64,000 nt of DNA. It comes from Glycine soja (lineage: Eukaryota; Streptophyta; Magnoliopsida; Fabales; Fabaceae). The notes under the pieces were generated by a model, which had not been told where the DNA came from, made no database searches, and saw only the letters and a program-made list of their open reading frames with translations. The translations under genes were made by a program, and so were the position numbers. This document shows positions 33,399 through 45,554 of the stretch, piece after piece; within the stretch, counting starts at the first letter, position 1, and each line of letters opens with the position of its first letter. Location of the stretch: positions 13,440,204 through 13,504,203 of the forward strand of contig NC_041019.1 in the NCBI RefSeq assembly GCF_004193775.1, written 5' to 3'.

Positions 33399-34505
33399 AT
33401 GGCAGAACCATCAAAGCAGTGCAAAGGTTCTTCGAGTAGAAGTCAACGACATTCCGAGGTTCAGGATACTCCAATTCCTTCCTCCATTTCCTCCTCCTCA
33501 TTGTTCTCATCAGAAGAACAACGTATACGATACACAAACCTTTTCTCCTCTTGTTCTATCATAGACCCTAAGTTCATAGATATGGATTTCTTTTCAGATG
33601 AGAGTTTCAAATGCATTCAAGCATTTCAGAACTCAAATCTCATTCCCTTTATGCCTCTAAAATTACCTGTGTATTCTGAATTGGTAAAAGCTTTTTATTC
33701 TAATCTTGAAATTCAAGAAAGTACCTTGATTTCAGAAGTTTATGGGATAAAGATGGTCATTGACCAATCCCTCTTCTATGATTTGACCCAATTGTCTAGT
33801 GACGGTGTACCATTTGAAGGTGCACTGGACGATGATTGGAAGTTTGATTTTTCTGTGCATGATGCCCGCCGGTTGGTCTGCACCAACCAAGTGGATATGA
33901 TCGGAAGGCTTCTTGCCGGTTCATTGGCTCTTGAAACCCGCATCCTTCATTATCTTATTGTTCGTATTTTACTCCCAAGATCTTCAAACCTTGCACAGGT
34001 TTCTAAAGAAGATCTTATAGTCAGGTGGGCCTTTCATACCGGCCGACAAATTGATTAGGCACACCTAGTCCCATATCGCATGCATAAGGCATTGCGATTA
34101 AATGCTCCTTTACCATATCCATATTTAGTCACTCTTTTCCTTCAACATTTTAACATCCCTCTTGATTCTGAACCTTATGTTCCAATCAAGAGATCTTTCT
34201 TGGTCGGTGCTGTTGTGGTTGCGTCCTTTGGTTACCGTAAAGAGCGTGATGGCTCTTGGGTAAAAAAGGGTACTCAACCAAATGATGATGAAGGACAATT
34301 AACGGTTGAAGGAGACTCTTCTCTCCTTCAAAGTATTTTGGACAGGTTTGATGGACTTTAAACCTATGTTGATGAAAGGTTTGATGCTTTGGAACAACAA
34401 GTGGACATGCAATTTGATGCAATGGACTCAAGGATCACAAAGGTTGAAGAAGATGTCACCATCATTCGCGACTGTCTTAATTTACCTCCACCACCATCAG
34501 TTTAG
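33399..34505 (+). pseudogene. Second ORF, 'putative plant transposon protein' type, two stops
   Basis: A 368-codon frame from ATG 33399 with in-frame stops at 34056-34058 (TAG, where the related copy has Trp) and 34359-34361 (TAA, where it has Gln). Both differences are C-to-T type changes. It shares LVKAFYSNL, EVYGIKMVIDQSLFYDL, W..D.....ARRLV and a C-terminal series of F/LD..L heptads likely to form a coiled coil. I recognise the general pattern as the plant transposon-associated domain also found in the env position of Athila elements (compare 48702-49745). No enzymatic motif is visible and its function is not known. Confidence 0.75.
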
Positions 34506-34936
34506 ACTTTATTATTATTATTATGTTTTGTTTCTAAAGCCTTGTATTTGGCTATATGCTTATGACATTTGAACACTTAGTATTTTTAACATTTTCTTAG
34601 TATGACTGAATATTTATGGATTGTGATATATGACTATGTAGTTTGGATTATAATGTGGTTTATGTCTTGCTTCATGAATGGTTTAGAATCTTTTATATTT
34701 ATTTTACAAAATATGTTTTCTGTATGTTTTTAAATTTTGTATGATTTACGCACTTTGGCCTTTTTGATGTTGCCAAAGGGGGAGAGAAAAATGGGTATTT
34801 TAAGAAATCAAGATATTATATTTTTTTCAAGCATAAATTCAAAAAGAAAGGGGGAGAAAGGGATGAGTGAATGGTAGAACAAGACTTGTATACATTCTCT
34901 TGATTTCAGGATTGTCATCATCAAAAAGGGGGAGAT
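34506..34936 (+). promoter_or_regulatory. 3' noncoding region with three polypurine tracts
   Basis: Purine tracts containing AAAGGGGGAGA or close variants lie at about 34775-34790, 34845-34862 and 34924-34935, the last directly against the 3' LTR. The minus-strand relative has the same three at 56110-56124, about 56200 and about 56283. Several purine tracts before the LTR are a described trait of Sireviruses. Confidence 0.75.
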
Positions 34937-36530
34937 TGTAGAAGTAATGTCTTCCAAGGTTATTTTGATGATGCCAAAGAATCAAGAGTCAAGCAAAATC
35001 CAAAGATTCAAGAATCAAGTTTCAGGAATCAAGATTCCAAATTCAAGAATAATCAAGATCAAGATTCAAGACTCAATATTCAAGAATCAAGAGAAGACTT
35101 AATCAAGATAAGTACTAAAAAAGCTTTTTAAAATATTGAGTAGCACAAGAAGTTTTCACAAAATCATTACCAGAGAGTTTTACTCTCTAGTAATCGATTA
35201 CCAGAAGGTAGTAATTGAATACCAATGTTTTAAAATGTTAAGATTTCAAATTTCAAGAGTTATAACTTATGTTTAAACAGTTTTAAAGTATTTTAAACTT
35301 GTGTAATCAATTACACAATACTTGTAATCGATTACCAGAGCTTCTAAACATTTTAATTTTCAAAATTCAAAATGAAGAGTCACATCTGTTGATGTGTAAT
35401 CGATTACCACTTAATGGTAATCGATTACCAGTGACTGATTTCGAAAAATACATTTCCAAAAGTCACAATTTTTCAAGTGACTTGTTTCTGAAGATTTTTT
35501 CAAAAGTCACAACTTTTTTAAGTGACTAGTTTTAAAGAAATTGCCAAGAGTCACAAGCTTTGACTAAAGTCATCAAGAGATTATAAATATGTGACCACGA
35601 CATGAGTTTTCAATATTAATTATCACCATAATCAATCATCTATCTTTCAACCTTTACATCACATCTCCACATCTTTCAATCAATCTTTCAATATCTTTCT
35701 ACAGAATTTTTTGATTCATTTCTCTTCATCTTTCTAAAAGTTTTTTATCAACACTTTCTCTTCCAAGAAAAGTTCTTTGTTAAAAAAATTGTGCTATTCA
35801 TCTTTTTCATTCTCTTCTCCCTTTGCCAAAAGAACGAAGGACTAATCGCCTGAATTCTTTTGTGTCTCTCTTCTCCCTTACAAAAGATTCAAAGGACAAA
35901 CCGCCTGAGAATTCTTTTGATTCTTCCCTTCCCCTTAAGAATTAGATTTCAAAGCACTAACCGTCTGAGATATCTTTTGTTTCCCCTTACAAAGATTCAA
36001 AGGACTAACCGCCTGAGAATTCTTTGTCCCAACACATTGGAGGGTACATCCTTTGTGGTACAAGTAGAGGGTACATCTACTTGGGGTTGCTATACTGAGA
36101 ACAAGAGAGGGTACATCTCTTGTGGATCAGTTCAAGTGGAGGGTACATCCACTTTGTTTTTCAAAGAGAACAAAGGAGGGTACATCCCTTGTGGATCTTT
36201 GGCTTGTAAAGGATTTTACAAGGTTGAAAGAAATCTCAAGAACCGCAGGTTGCTTGGGGATTGGATGTAGGCATGGTTTGTGGCCGAACCAGTATAAATC
36301 TTGTGTTTGTCTTCTTCTTCCCTACACTCTTTACTTTTCCGCTGTGTACTTTTATTTCCGCTTTACTTTTGTCTAAGTTATTGTTTTTGTTCTTTACTTT
36401 CTCATAACTTAGTAGTAATGCCTAATTGAATCTAGTAACATTAAGAATGATAAATTTTTAATTAGTCAAGACACGTTCATAATTAAGTCAACCCCCCTTC
36501 TTAATTATTCTGAGGCCACTCGATCCAACA
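34937..36530 (+). repeat. 3' LTR
   Basis: 1,594 bp from TGTAGAAG to GATCCAACA, full length for the family. GTAATCGATTAC-type sites lie at about 35188, 35317 and 35395-35430, and the hairpin array at 35830-36230. Confidence 0.92.
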
Positions 36531-37009
36531 TTCAATTCCACTTTGGGTTTTTCTATTGGTCTACCGTTCTTCAATTCTTCAAACACAGTGTGTCTAGTAG
36601 AATTTTCCCTTGCACCATCTAACTCTTCAATACAAGCCTGCACTTTATCTTCCTCCTCCTTGGTTAGAAATTCTACATGATTATTCAGTTCTTTTTCCAA
36701 AGGAAACTGCAGTTCCATGGCCGCAGCTGCTAATTCTATCTCTCGTTCTACCTTCTCCCCATCAAAACGACCTTCTGATCACTTGAGTGCTTCATTGCTT
36801 CAAATAAATCAAATGAAATTTCCTGATCCTCCACACTTAGTTCTAATTTACCTTTCCCCATATCTACTACGCAACTGGCATTTGACATGAAAGGACGTCC
36901 CAAAATTATGGGGATTTCAATATCCTCCTCTATATCCATAACCACAAAATCTGCAGGGAAAGTAATATGTTTAACTCTGACAAAAACATCTTCTATCACT
37001 CCTTGAGAA
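36531..37009 (-). pseudogene. Athila-like protease C-terminal part and linker
   Basis: Minus-strand frame 36748-36999 reads VIEDVFVRVKHITFPADFVVMDI and IPIILGRPFMSNASCVVDMGKGKLEL, the second half of the retroviral-type protease. 36531-36718 continues with the linker to RT. The first half is at 43205-43391. About 20 residues between the halves are missing, so the insertion there came with a deletion. Confidence 0.9.
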
Positions 37010-37522
37010 GCTTTCTTGAGAAGCTTCTTTGAGAAAACTTCATTGAGAAGCTAGAGCTTAGCTACACACACCCCTCTCATAACTAAGCTCACCTCCTTGA
37101 GAAGCTTCCTTAAGAAGATTCCTAAAGAAGCTAGAGCTTAGCTACACGTACCTCTCTAATAGCTAAGCTCACCACCTTAAGATGAGAAGCTAGAGCTTAG
37201 CTACACACACCCTATAATAGCTAAGCTCACCCCCATTCCAAAAATACATGAAAATACCAAAAAAAGTCCCTACTACAAAGACTACTAAAAATGCCCTGAA
37301 ATACAAGGCTAAAACCCTATACTACTAGAATGGCCAAAATACAAGGCCCAAAAGAAGGAAAAACCAATTCTAACATTTACAAAGAAGAGTGAATCCAACC
37401 TTGACCCTTGGGCTAAAAAATCTACCCTAAGGTTCATGAGAACCGTAGGTCCTTCTTTAGTAGATCTAGCCCAATCCTCTTGGAGTCTTCTATCCAATAC
37501 CCTTGGGGGTAGGATTGCATCA

Positions 37523-38547
37523 TCCCCTCCACCTTGGAAAGGATTTGACCTCAAATCCCGAGGTTCTTCATACTCTGGGCTCCTTCCCTTGACACCAATA
37601 AAAAGAATAAAAACATATGTATTAGTGGTGTTGGGTATGTTAGAGTAGGGTAAGGTTTGAAAACCCCTTTCATGGAGATCTTCCCATAAGAAAACATGGT
37701 TCCTCACCAACTCAATGAGTGGTGCTATAAGTATAGAAAAATATGGGACAAACCTTTTGTAAAAGTTTGTTAAGTCATGGCAGCCCTAGATTTCCCTTAT
37801 ACTTGGTGGAGTAGGCCATTCAGGAATGACCTTTATTCTCTTAGGGTCTGTGGGAACCCCTTGATCACTATTTAAAAAATTAAGGAAAGTAATGTAATAA
37901 AGTGTACCTTTTTCTGTATTTTTATGTTGATTATTCCTACAAAAAAAAATACGACAAACCTAAGGTGTCCCATATGAGCACCCAAGTTTGTATTAAAACC
38001 AAAAATAACAACAAACCTACCTAATGAGTCCCTATGTACATGAATCATGAAGACGTTGGGTGCATGACTGATTTTACAAAAGCGGGTTGCAATACTCAAC
38101 ACATTCATCATATCACTTATTGTAGGGATTTGGTGCCTAATAATACCTATTTTGGGCACCAACAAAGCACAAGGATTTAAGCTCTTACGAACCAAACCCT
38201 CATCCAACAACTCCTTTACTTGAGGAATAACCTCAAGCCCAAGAGGTGTGGCAGTGCTAACAAGTGTCTTTTTACAAAGGAGAAGATGTGGAGGTTGTCT
38301 AAGAGGGAAAGTTTCTTTAATGTCTATCTTTATTGTAAAATGAGTTTACCTCCTTACACTTCTCTTTAACCACTAATGGTTGTCCATCTTCTTGGGGGTA
38401 GATTTCTTCACTAGATTCTTCCCCTTTTTCTTCTTCACTTTCACTAGAGGAAGGTGAAGTAGTAGCCTTATCTTGGCTACTATAAATGTCTTGACCCCTC
38501 ATAATCATGGTTTTTATGGTGGGGCATTTAGAAGTAATCTCTTCCAA
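37523..38547 (-). pseudogene. Deleted pol remnants of the nested gypsy element
   Basis: Near the left LTR the minus strand reads RSNPFQGGGDDAIL, the end of pol. At 37872-38210, MLDEGLVRKSLNPCALLVPK and IPTISDMMNVLS are RT, followed after a jump by HMGHLRFVV. At 38317-38547 a Ser/Glu-rich linker precedes. Most of RT, RNase H and integrase has been deleted. Confidence 0.75.
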
Positions 38548-39163
38548 GACATTTAAAGCACTTTATAGAGCTAGTTTTCTCTTGCATACTAGCCTTAGGG
38601 GCTTGCTTTTCTATTGTCTTCCCCTTATCATCTTTGGGCTTAGAAGGTGTCACCCCTAAGATGCCTTGACCTTGATCTTTATTTGGATAATAGTGAGAGC
38701 CATAAGATTTTGATGTAGACTTCTTTTTAAGTTGTTGCTCTACCCTTATTTCCCAAACTAAGTTAGCCTCTACATTGTCCTTCCCATGGAAGTATGGGAG
38801 GTTAATGTTAGCCTCTTGAGGCTTTCTTTCCTTTTCTCTTCTATGGGAGTGAGGTATAAGATGTGACCTATGCCTTCCTTTGTAATAGTCACGAAGTTCT
38901 TCACTTAGGCTTTTGCAAGAGTTATGACTACTATAGGAGGCATGTTTTTCTCTTTTCATTTCTTTCATTATTTTTCTTCTTTCTTCCTCTCTTATTTTCT
39001 TTCTTTCATCTTGACTTATTTCTTCCACTCTTTTTTTTCCTTTTTCTTTTCTCTCTTGTTTTTCTTTCCATAACATGAGGGAACTCAACTCATCTAAGAT
39101 TCTAGATAAATGGTCTTTTTGACTAGTACCCTCGCCATTAACACTAGATGAATGATGACTCAT
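38528..39163 (-). pseudogene. Gag of the nested gypsy element, internally deleted
   Basis: The minus-strand frame from ATG 39163 has a highly charged Lys/Glu/Arg-rich N-terminal part (REEERRKIMKEMKREK) and then NINLPYFHGKDNVEANLVWE. At that point it jumps to the late, Lys-rich part and the beginning of a zinc knuckle (CFKCLGRDYF, broken). The central gag domain is missing, in keeping with the general deletion of this element. Confidence 0.75.
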
Positions 39164-41046
39164 GTTGGTTCCTAAGTTGTGGTTCTTTCTTGTTGGAGGT
39201 TTGAAAACAAAAGGTAAAAGAAACTATGGTTGAAACTAGCCAAAATAAACATTAAAAAAGGTGTGAAAGATAAGGTAAAAAAACTAATTGGTAAAAGGAA
39301 AGCTATCTAGGCGGTTTGACAATGGAAGGTAAAGGAAATAAGCTATGAAAGTAAGCAAGAAATGTAAACTAGGCGAATCCTAAGAGTGTTTGGATGACCA
39401 CATTCAAGGTTCCCAACAAAACACTCACTATCCTAAGGAAAAATTACCTAAAATTATTACACACTAATGGAAGTTTGGTAACCTATTGGAGGCTCCCAAC
39501 ACACTTCCAATGAAAGGCCTTTTTGTTACAAAACTTGAAAGCAATGAAGGTAAGTAAATTGCAAATTAAAAAATGGTCCTCAATTTTGGTGGTTGTTCTC
39601 TCTTTGGTGATTCACTCAATTTGGAGTGCTTCTTAGTCCAATAGCTCTTAAGGTGGTTGGCCCCTTTCTTCTTGACTCAAATTCTTCAAGGGATGGTACC
39701 AATCCTCCTTCTAATTCCCTATATGGCAACCTACAAACAAGGAAACAAAGAGACAAGCAATAACCAAAGACCAAAAAAAATGAAATGAAATTTAAGACAA
39801 TGGATTTTTTAACAAGACAATTTTTCAAGGATTATTCAACAATTAAAGCAATGAAAAGGACATAGAAGTAAGCTAGGACTCAAAGAGAAACTTAGAATGG
39901 CTTTAGAGTAGAGTAAAAAAAACTAAAAAAAAGACTCAACAAACCTCTAGCTTTGGCACTTTTTTTCACATTAATTTTCAATTGAAATTTTGGAACTAAG
40001 ATTGGTATAACATAGGCACCAATTATAGAATAAATTTTGAGCCAAAACAACAAGCACACTTCCCTTTCACTTTTTTTTTCCTGGATACTGATTTTTCTGC
40101 CAACTTGTGTGATTTTTAGTATTTTTTCCTTTCATCCAAATCACTTGGTTCATTTTTTATAACTTTTTTCCAGATGTCTAGAAAATGCAGTAAAAATTTC
40201 AGCTCAAAATTCGAAGTAACCAATTCTCAGTAATTTTTACAAGTTTGTATGTCCAAGCTGCCAGCACCAGCGATATTTTTTTTTAAGCATGATATATTGA
40301 TTGCCTTGAGCTTACTTTCAACCTTCCTATGTATGTTGAACTCACTAGGATTGTTTACCACAGTTTTAGGAGTTCAATATTCACTTAGGATCAACATTTC
40401 AGCAAGCAATTCAATCACCAAAATTCAAATTCACAATAGACACAATCATAAGGAAACCTAAAAGTTCAAGAAAAGGTTCACAATCAAAGACTCTCTAAGA
40501 ATTTTGCATGAACATGTTAAGGACTAATTAACATGCAAGATTTGACTCAAATCAAATAATAGGCTAAAAGAATTTCATACACTCATGAACAGATGAGTTA
40601 GACAAAGAAACAAGAAAATAAAATTCAGCACAACATAAGAAATTTTATGTGACAAGTTTCATGACTAGACATGACTTCTATGACAAAACTACAATAGGTG
40701 AACAAGTCACTCTAAATTTTTGAGATTTTATTCTACTTTAATATTTTTGTAAGAATTTTATGGTTTAGGTTTCAGCCACAAAAAATAACAAGACAAAACT
40801 CAAAGGAAACAAAACTCAACACAATTCATGGTTCAAGAACAAGAACAAGAAATTTGAACCATAGAAAATCAAATCTAGCTTCTATAGCAAGTTTAATCGG
40901 TGGAAACTCTAAAGAATCATGTTAACAACATTTAGCACAAGACATGTGAGGAGATACATGGAGAAAAAATGAAGAAACAACAATGGAAGAGAAGGTAAAG
41001 CAAAAAATTAATGGAGGTTTAAGGAGCACCTACTTGAAGCTCTTGT
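39164..41046 (-). other. Leader region of the nested gypsy element
   Basis: About 1.9 kb without a coding frame I would accept, between gag and the primer binding site at 41047-41059. Confidence 0.55.
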
Positions 41047-41063
41047 GCTCTGATTACCACTCG

Positions 41064-41971
41064 ATGGAAGCTTGCTTGTAGGGCTTCTATGGAGGCTGGA
41101 TCTTTGAGATTCAATGTGGTCCTTTAATGGTGATTTTCCACCATGGAGATGCAGCGGAAGACAAAGGAGAAGAGGTGTGAGGAGGCGCCATCCACTAGGG
41201 AATAAGCCATGGAAGAAGGAGCTTCACCACCAAGATGAGCCTTGGATAAGAAGCTTGAAGAGGATGCTTTAATGGAGGAAAAGAAATAGGGAGAGAAAGA
41301 GAGAGGGGGGAGCACGAAATTGAAGGAAGAAAAAGGGAGAGAAGTTGAACTTTGAGTTGTGTCTCACAAGACTCTCATTCATCAAAGTTACAACAAGTGT
41401 TACACATGCTTCTATTTATAGACTAGGTAGCTTCCTTGAGAAGCTTTCTTGAGAAAACTTCCTTGAGAGGCTTCTTTGAGAAAACTTCCTTGAGAAGCTA
41501 GAGCTTAGCTACACACACCCCTCTCATAACTAAGCTCACCTCCTTGAGAAGCTTCCTTAAGAAGATTCCTAAAAAAGTTAGAGCTTAGCTACACATACCT
41601 CTCTAATAGCTAAGCTCACCTCCTTGAGATGAAAAGCTAGAGCTTAGCTACACACACCCTATAATAGCTAAGCTCACCCCCATTCCAAAAATACATGAAA
41701 ATACCAAAAAAAAGTCCCTACTACAAAGACTACTAAAAATGCCCTGAAATACAAGGCTAAAACCCTATACTACTAGAATGGCCAAAATACAAGGCCCAAA
41801 AGAAGGAAAAACCAATTCTAACATTTACAAAGAAGAGTGAATCCAACCTTGACCCATGGGCTCAGAAATCTACCCTAAGGTTCATGAGAACCCTAGGGCC
41901 TTCTTTAGTAGCTCTAGCCCAATCCTCTTGGAGTCTTCTATCCAATACCTTTGGGGGGTAGGATTGCATCA
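41064..41971 (-). repeat. 5' LTR of the nested gypsy element
   Basis: The segment from about 41440 to 41971 matches 37010-37522 closely, including repeated AGCTAGAGCTTAGCTACACA units and the terminal GGATTGCATCA. The outer edge is approximate. Beyond 41971 a copia-type LTR starts without a recognisable target duplication. Confidence 0.7.
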
Positions 41972-43204
41972 GTATGTACCCTCCAATGTGTTAGGACAAA
42001 GAATTCTTAGGCGGTTAGTCCCTTGAATTCTCTGTCAATGAGATACAAAAGATATCTCAGGCGGTTAGTCCTTTGAAATCTTTTGTATAAAGAGAAAGGG
42101 AAAAAGATATCTTAGGCGGTTAGTCGTTTGAAATCTTTTGTCAAGAGGGAGAAGGGAAGAAACAAAAGAATTCTCAAACGGTTAGTCCTTTGAATCTTTT
42201 GGCAAGAGAAAGAAATGAATGAAGAAGAAGAATAACACAAGTTTTTGGTCAATAAACTTTTCTTGAAAGAGAAAGTATTGAACAAAAACTCTTAGAAAGA
42301 TGAAGAGAAATGAATGAAAGAAATAAGTCTTTTTGAATGAAAGGAATCAGTCTTAGTTGTATTTGAAATTTGTGCCATGGTCACATATTTATAATCATTT
42401 GATGACTCAAGTAAAGTTTGTGACTCTTGGAAATTTCTTTAAAACAAGTCACCTTTTAAAAATTGTGACTCTTTTGAAAACTAGTCACTTAAAAAGTTGT
42501 AACTTTTGAGAAAAATTTCGGAAACAAGTCATTTTAAGAAATGTGACTTTTGGAAATTTATTTTTCGAAATCAGTCACTGGTATCGATTACCATTATAGT
42601 GTAATCGATTACACATCAAAAGATGTGACTCTTCATGTTTAAATTTGAAAATCAAAATGTTTAGAAATACTGGTAATCGATTACAAGTATTGTGTAATCG
42701 ATTACACAAGTTTTAAATGATTTGAAAATGTTTTATCACTAGTTGTGACTCTTGAAATTTGAAATCTAATGTTTTAAAACATTGGTAATCGATTACATGA
42801 TTATGGTAATCGATTACAGCTTTGTAAATCAGTTTTGAAAACAATGCTGGTTACTGGTAATCGATTACTACCTTCTGATAATCGATTACCAGAGAGTAAA
42901 ACTCTTTGGTAAAAGATTTTGTGAAAAATTCTTGTTCTACTCAATGTTTTGAAAAAAAAAATTTAGTACTTATCTTGATTAAGTCTTCTCTTGATTCTTG
43001 AATCTTGTGTCTTGAATCTTGATCTTGATTGTTCTTGAATCTTGATTCTTGAAACTTGATTGAATCTTGAGACTTGATTATTCTTGAATCTTGATTCTTT
43101 GAAACTTGATTCTTGAAGATTTTTGACTCCTGATTCTTTGGAACTTGCTTAACTATTGATTCTTTGGCATCATCAAAATAATCTTGGAAGTCATTGCTTC
43201 CACA
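41972..43204 (-). repeat. Truncated copia-type LTR
   Basis: Inverted relative to the copy at 28536, ending TTGCTTCCACA at 43204. The other end is cut at 41972, inside the class-2 hairpins, so about 400 bp of LTR plus any internal region are missing. GTAATCGATTAC-type sites lie at 42600-42895, and class-1 hairpins with loop TCAGGCGGTTAGTCC (this strand) at 42000-42210. Confidence 0.88.
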
Positions 43205-43391
43205 GCATTATCTCCAGCTCTCCCATCCTCTGACATATAGAGAGCGGCATCAAATTTATGTTGGCTCCTAAATCAATAAGAGCCTTACTAACCGAGACTG
43301 CACCGATCGAGCAAGGTATAGTGACACTGTCTGGATCTTTGTGCTTGGGTGGAAAGATGTGTTGAATCACATCACTACAGTTTTCCTCCAC
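43205..43391 (-). pseudogene. Athila-like protease, N-terminal part
   Basis: The minus strand reads HIFPPKHKDPDSVTIPCSIG, then ALIDLGANINLMPLSICQRMGELEIM with the catalytic Asp of DLGA. The frame is cut by the LTR at 43204 just after GELEIM; the rest of the enzyme is at 36748-37009. Confidence 0.9.
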
Positions 43392-43657
43392 TACAATTAT
43401 GTTACTGTGGATATACTTTCTCTTTTAGGTTAGCATATCCTTTAGAAATTTAGAGTAAAGTAGCATCTGCTACAAGGCCTCTCTGAAGGGCATGTGAAGA
43501 TGTCAAGAAAACGCGCAAGATGTCTTTCTTTGTCCTTCCTAGAAGGTAGCAATGGATATGACACTTCTTTCCCCTTAGATGGAGCTACCTCTTTCTTCTT
43601 TTCTCTGGAATGCTCACTCTTACTCTTTTTATTTTCATCTTTTTTTTTCCAGTTTTT

Positions 43658-45192
43658 TCATTGTTTTCTTTTTCTTTTTCTTCTTCTTTCTCTTTTTTTT
43701 TTATTTTTCTCATCATTTATTTCATTCCCATTCTTGCTTATTATATTCTCCTTCTCCTGGTCACTCTTTTCATCTTTTATCTCCTCAAGTTCACAAAAAT
43801 TTTCCTCCGGTTCGGATGCTAGTTCAGTTACCAACTCTCTATCCACTATCTTCTCATCCTTCTCTTCTTTAGCCATGGTTGCCATTTTTCCACGGGTCAT
43901 CACAACTTTACACTCTTCCTTTGGATTGTTTTCTATGTTGGCTCCAAATTTTGAGGAAGAGTTGTCAGCTATTTGTTTAGCTAATTGTCCCACCTGGATC
44001 TCCAAATTTTTAATGGCTGACTCAGTACTCTTGTGATTTGACATTGAAACCTACATGAATTGAGCAAGAGTCTCCTCCAGCTTTGTTGTCCTCTCATAAA
44101 GGTTAGGCCCTTGTTATGGCAGCCTATTTGATGGTCCACCCTGGTCTTTGATGAATTGATTACCAGGGTAAGTCCTCCACTGATTTTGTTGCTAGTTGTA
44201 ATGTTGGAACTGTTGGAATCCAGAAAATTCACCTGCATTAAAATTCTGCCTTGGCTGGTTCCCCATATAATTAACTTTATGTGTTGATTCTTTAGTAGGA
44301 GCACAACAGCCTGATTCATGAGCTCCACCAGAAAGTGTGCAACATGTAACCTGCAAAACAGAAGAAGGTGAAGGCTAACTAACATGTAATTGAGTTGGCA
44401 GCTTACTCAGTGTTTCTGTTAAAGTTTCGAGTTGCTTGGACAACAACTTATTATGCGCCAATAGAGCATCTTGTGATGACAACTCTAATAAAATCTTCTT
44501 TGTGGGATAGTGTGTTCTATCATGCAAGATAGCATGATCACTAGCAGCCATATTCTCAATTAGTTCCATGGCTTCTTCAAGAGTCTTAAGCTTTATTTTA
44601 CCCCCTGCAGAAGCATCTAAGAGCTGCTTAGATTGTGGCCTCAACCCATCAATGAAAATATTCAGTTGTATGGGCTAAAAAAATCCATGAGTAGGAGTTT
44701 TCCACAGTAAGCTATGGAATCTTTCTAGTGCTTCACTCAAAGATTCATCTCGGAACTGGTGAAAGGATGAGATGACAGCCTTTCCCTCTACAGTCTTGGA
44801 CTCTGGGAAATATTTCTTCAGAAAATTTTCCACAACTTCATCCCAAGTCCTCAAGCATTACCTTTGAATGAATACAGCCACCTCTTGGCTTCTCTAGATA
44901 GTGAGAATGAAAATAAGCTGAGCCTAACAACATCTTCTGGCATTCCAACAATTCTGACTGTGTTACAAATTTCAATGTAAGTTGCTAGATGTGCATAATG
45001 ATCTTCATTGGGTAAACCATGAAATTGATTGCCCTGTATAAGCTTAATCAAAGAATGTGGATATGTGATATTCTGAGCTTGAACCTTCGACCGTGCAATA
45101 CTAGTGAAAAATTGTGGCACACTTGTACTTGAGTAGTCTTCAAGGGTTACTCGTTTAGGTTGCTCATCAGCCATTGTGTTGGCTTCAAGCAA
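43658..45192 (-). pseudogene. Athila-like gag, broken
   Basis: The start ATG lies near 45192-45174 (MADEQPKRVTLEDYSS follows). The first segment (44851-45192) has FHGLPNEDHYAHLATYIEIC and DVVRLSLFSFSLSREAKRWLYS, the gag core. 44375-44644 has MRPQSKQLLDASAGGKI and LEEAMELIENMA. A CC...GGAHESGCC knuckle-like region lies near 44330. The acidic and lysine-rich tail (43658-44044) ends in a run of Lys and Arg. Frame changes and stops separate the parts. Confidence 0.85.
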
Positions 45193-45530
45193 TGTTGTAT
45201 CTGATTCCCTTGTTTCTGGAAAACTAGAAAATGACTCTAAAGACTGAGGTTCTTCAAGAATTGTTGCTGCTTCTATATTTTGCTAAAATTTTCTACACCT
45301 TTCTGCTCTATTCCTTCTACAAGTTGCTTTGATTTCCAAGTCTATTAGAACCAAATTACCTGTAGAGGACTTTCTATGCATACACAACTAAAAATAAACA
45401 GCAGTTAACCAATTCCGAAGAAAAATAATTTCTGCAGTAAACAAATATTCAGAAAAACAAAACAATGAATCAAAGAATAAAGAATAAACACCTACAAACT
45501 GAACTAAACTTTCCCAAATAAAGAGAAGTT

Positions 45531-45547
45531 CCCTAGCAACGGCGCCA
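45531..45547 (-). other. Primer binding site, tRNA-Asp type
   Basis: Minus strand TGGCGCCGTTGCTAGGG, complementary to the 3' end of plant tRNA-Asp apart from one or two positions, as known for Athila elements. It lies 7 bases from the LTR edge at 45555 and upstream (minus strand) of the gag start. Confidence 0.85.
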
Positions 45548-45554
45548 AAATACT

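Larger units (their letters stand above)
30238..36530 (+). mobile_element. Complete non-autonomous copia-type element with gag and a second ORF, TSD TTCAA
   Basis: TTCAA flanks the element at 30233-30237 and 36531-36535. Structure: 5' LTR (30238-31508), primer binding site TGGTATCAGAGC (31511-31522), gag (31559-32680), noncoding spacer, second ORF (33399-34505), three purine tracts, 3' LTR (34937-36530). No protease, integrase, RT or RNase H is present, so it depends on enzymes of another element. The tRNA-iMet-type site, copia gag and multiple purine tracts suggest a Sirevirus relative. It sits in the protease-RT linker of the gypsy host. Confidence 0.92.
37010..41971 (-). mobile_element. 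Deleted Ty3/gypsy element (chromovirus-like), nested in the protease gene
   Basis: Two LTR copies face each other. The left (37010-37522) lacks about 390 bp; the right (about 41064-41971) is fuller. A primer-binding-like TGGTAATCAGAGC lies at 41047-41059 and a purine tract beside the left LTR at 37523-37540. Between them the minus strand holds only fragments of gag and pol. Lineage is uncertain; gag style (NLPYFHGKDNVEA) suggests the chromovirus side of Ty3/gypsy. Confidence 0.8.

Noticed and set aside
43494..44036. 180-codon plus-strand frame rich in Ser and Phe
   Set aside because: Antisense shadow of the acidic and lysine-rich gag tail on the minus strand (CT-rich complement).
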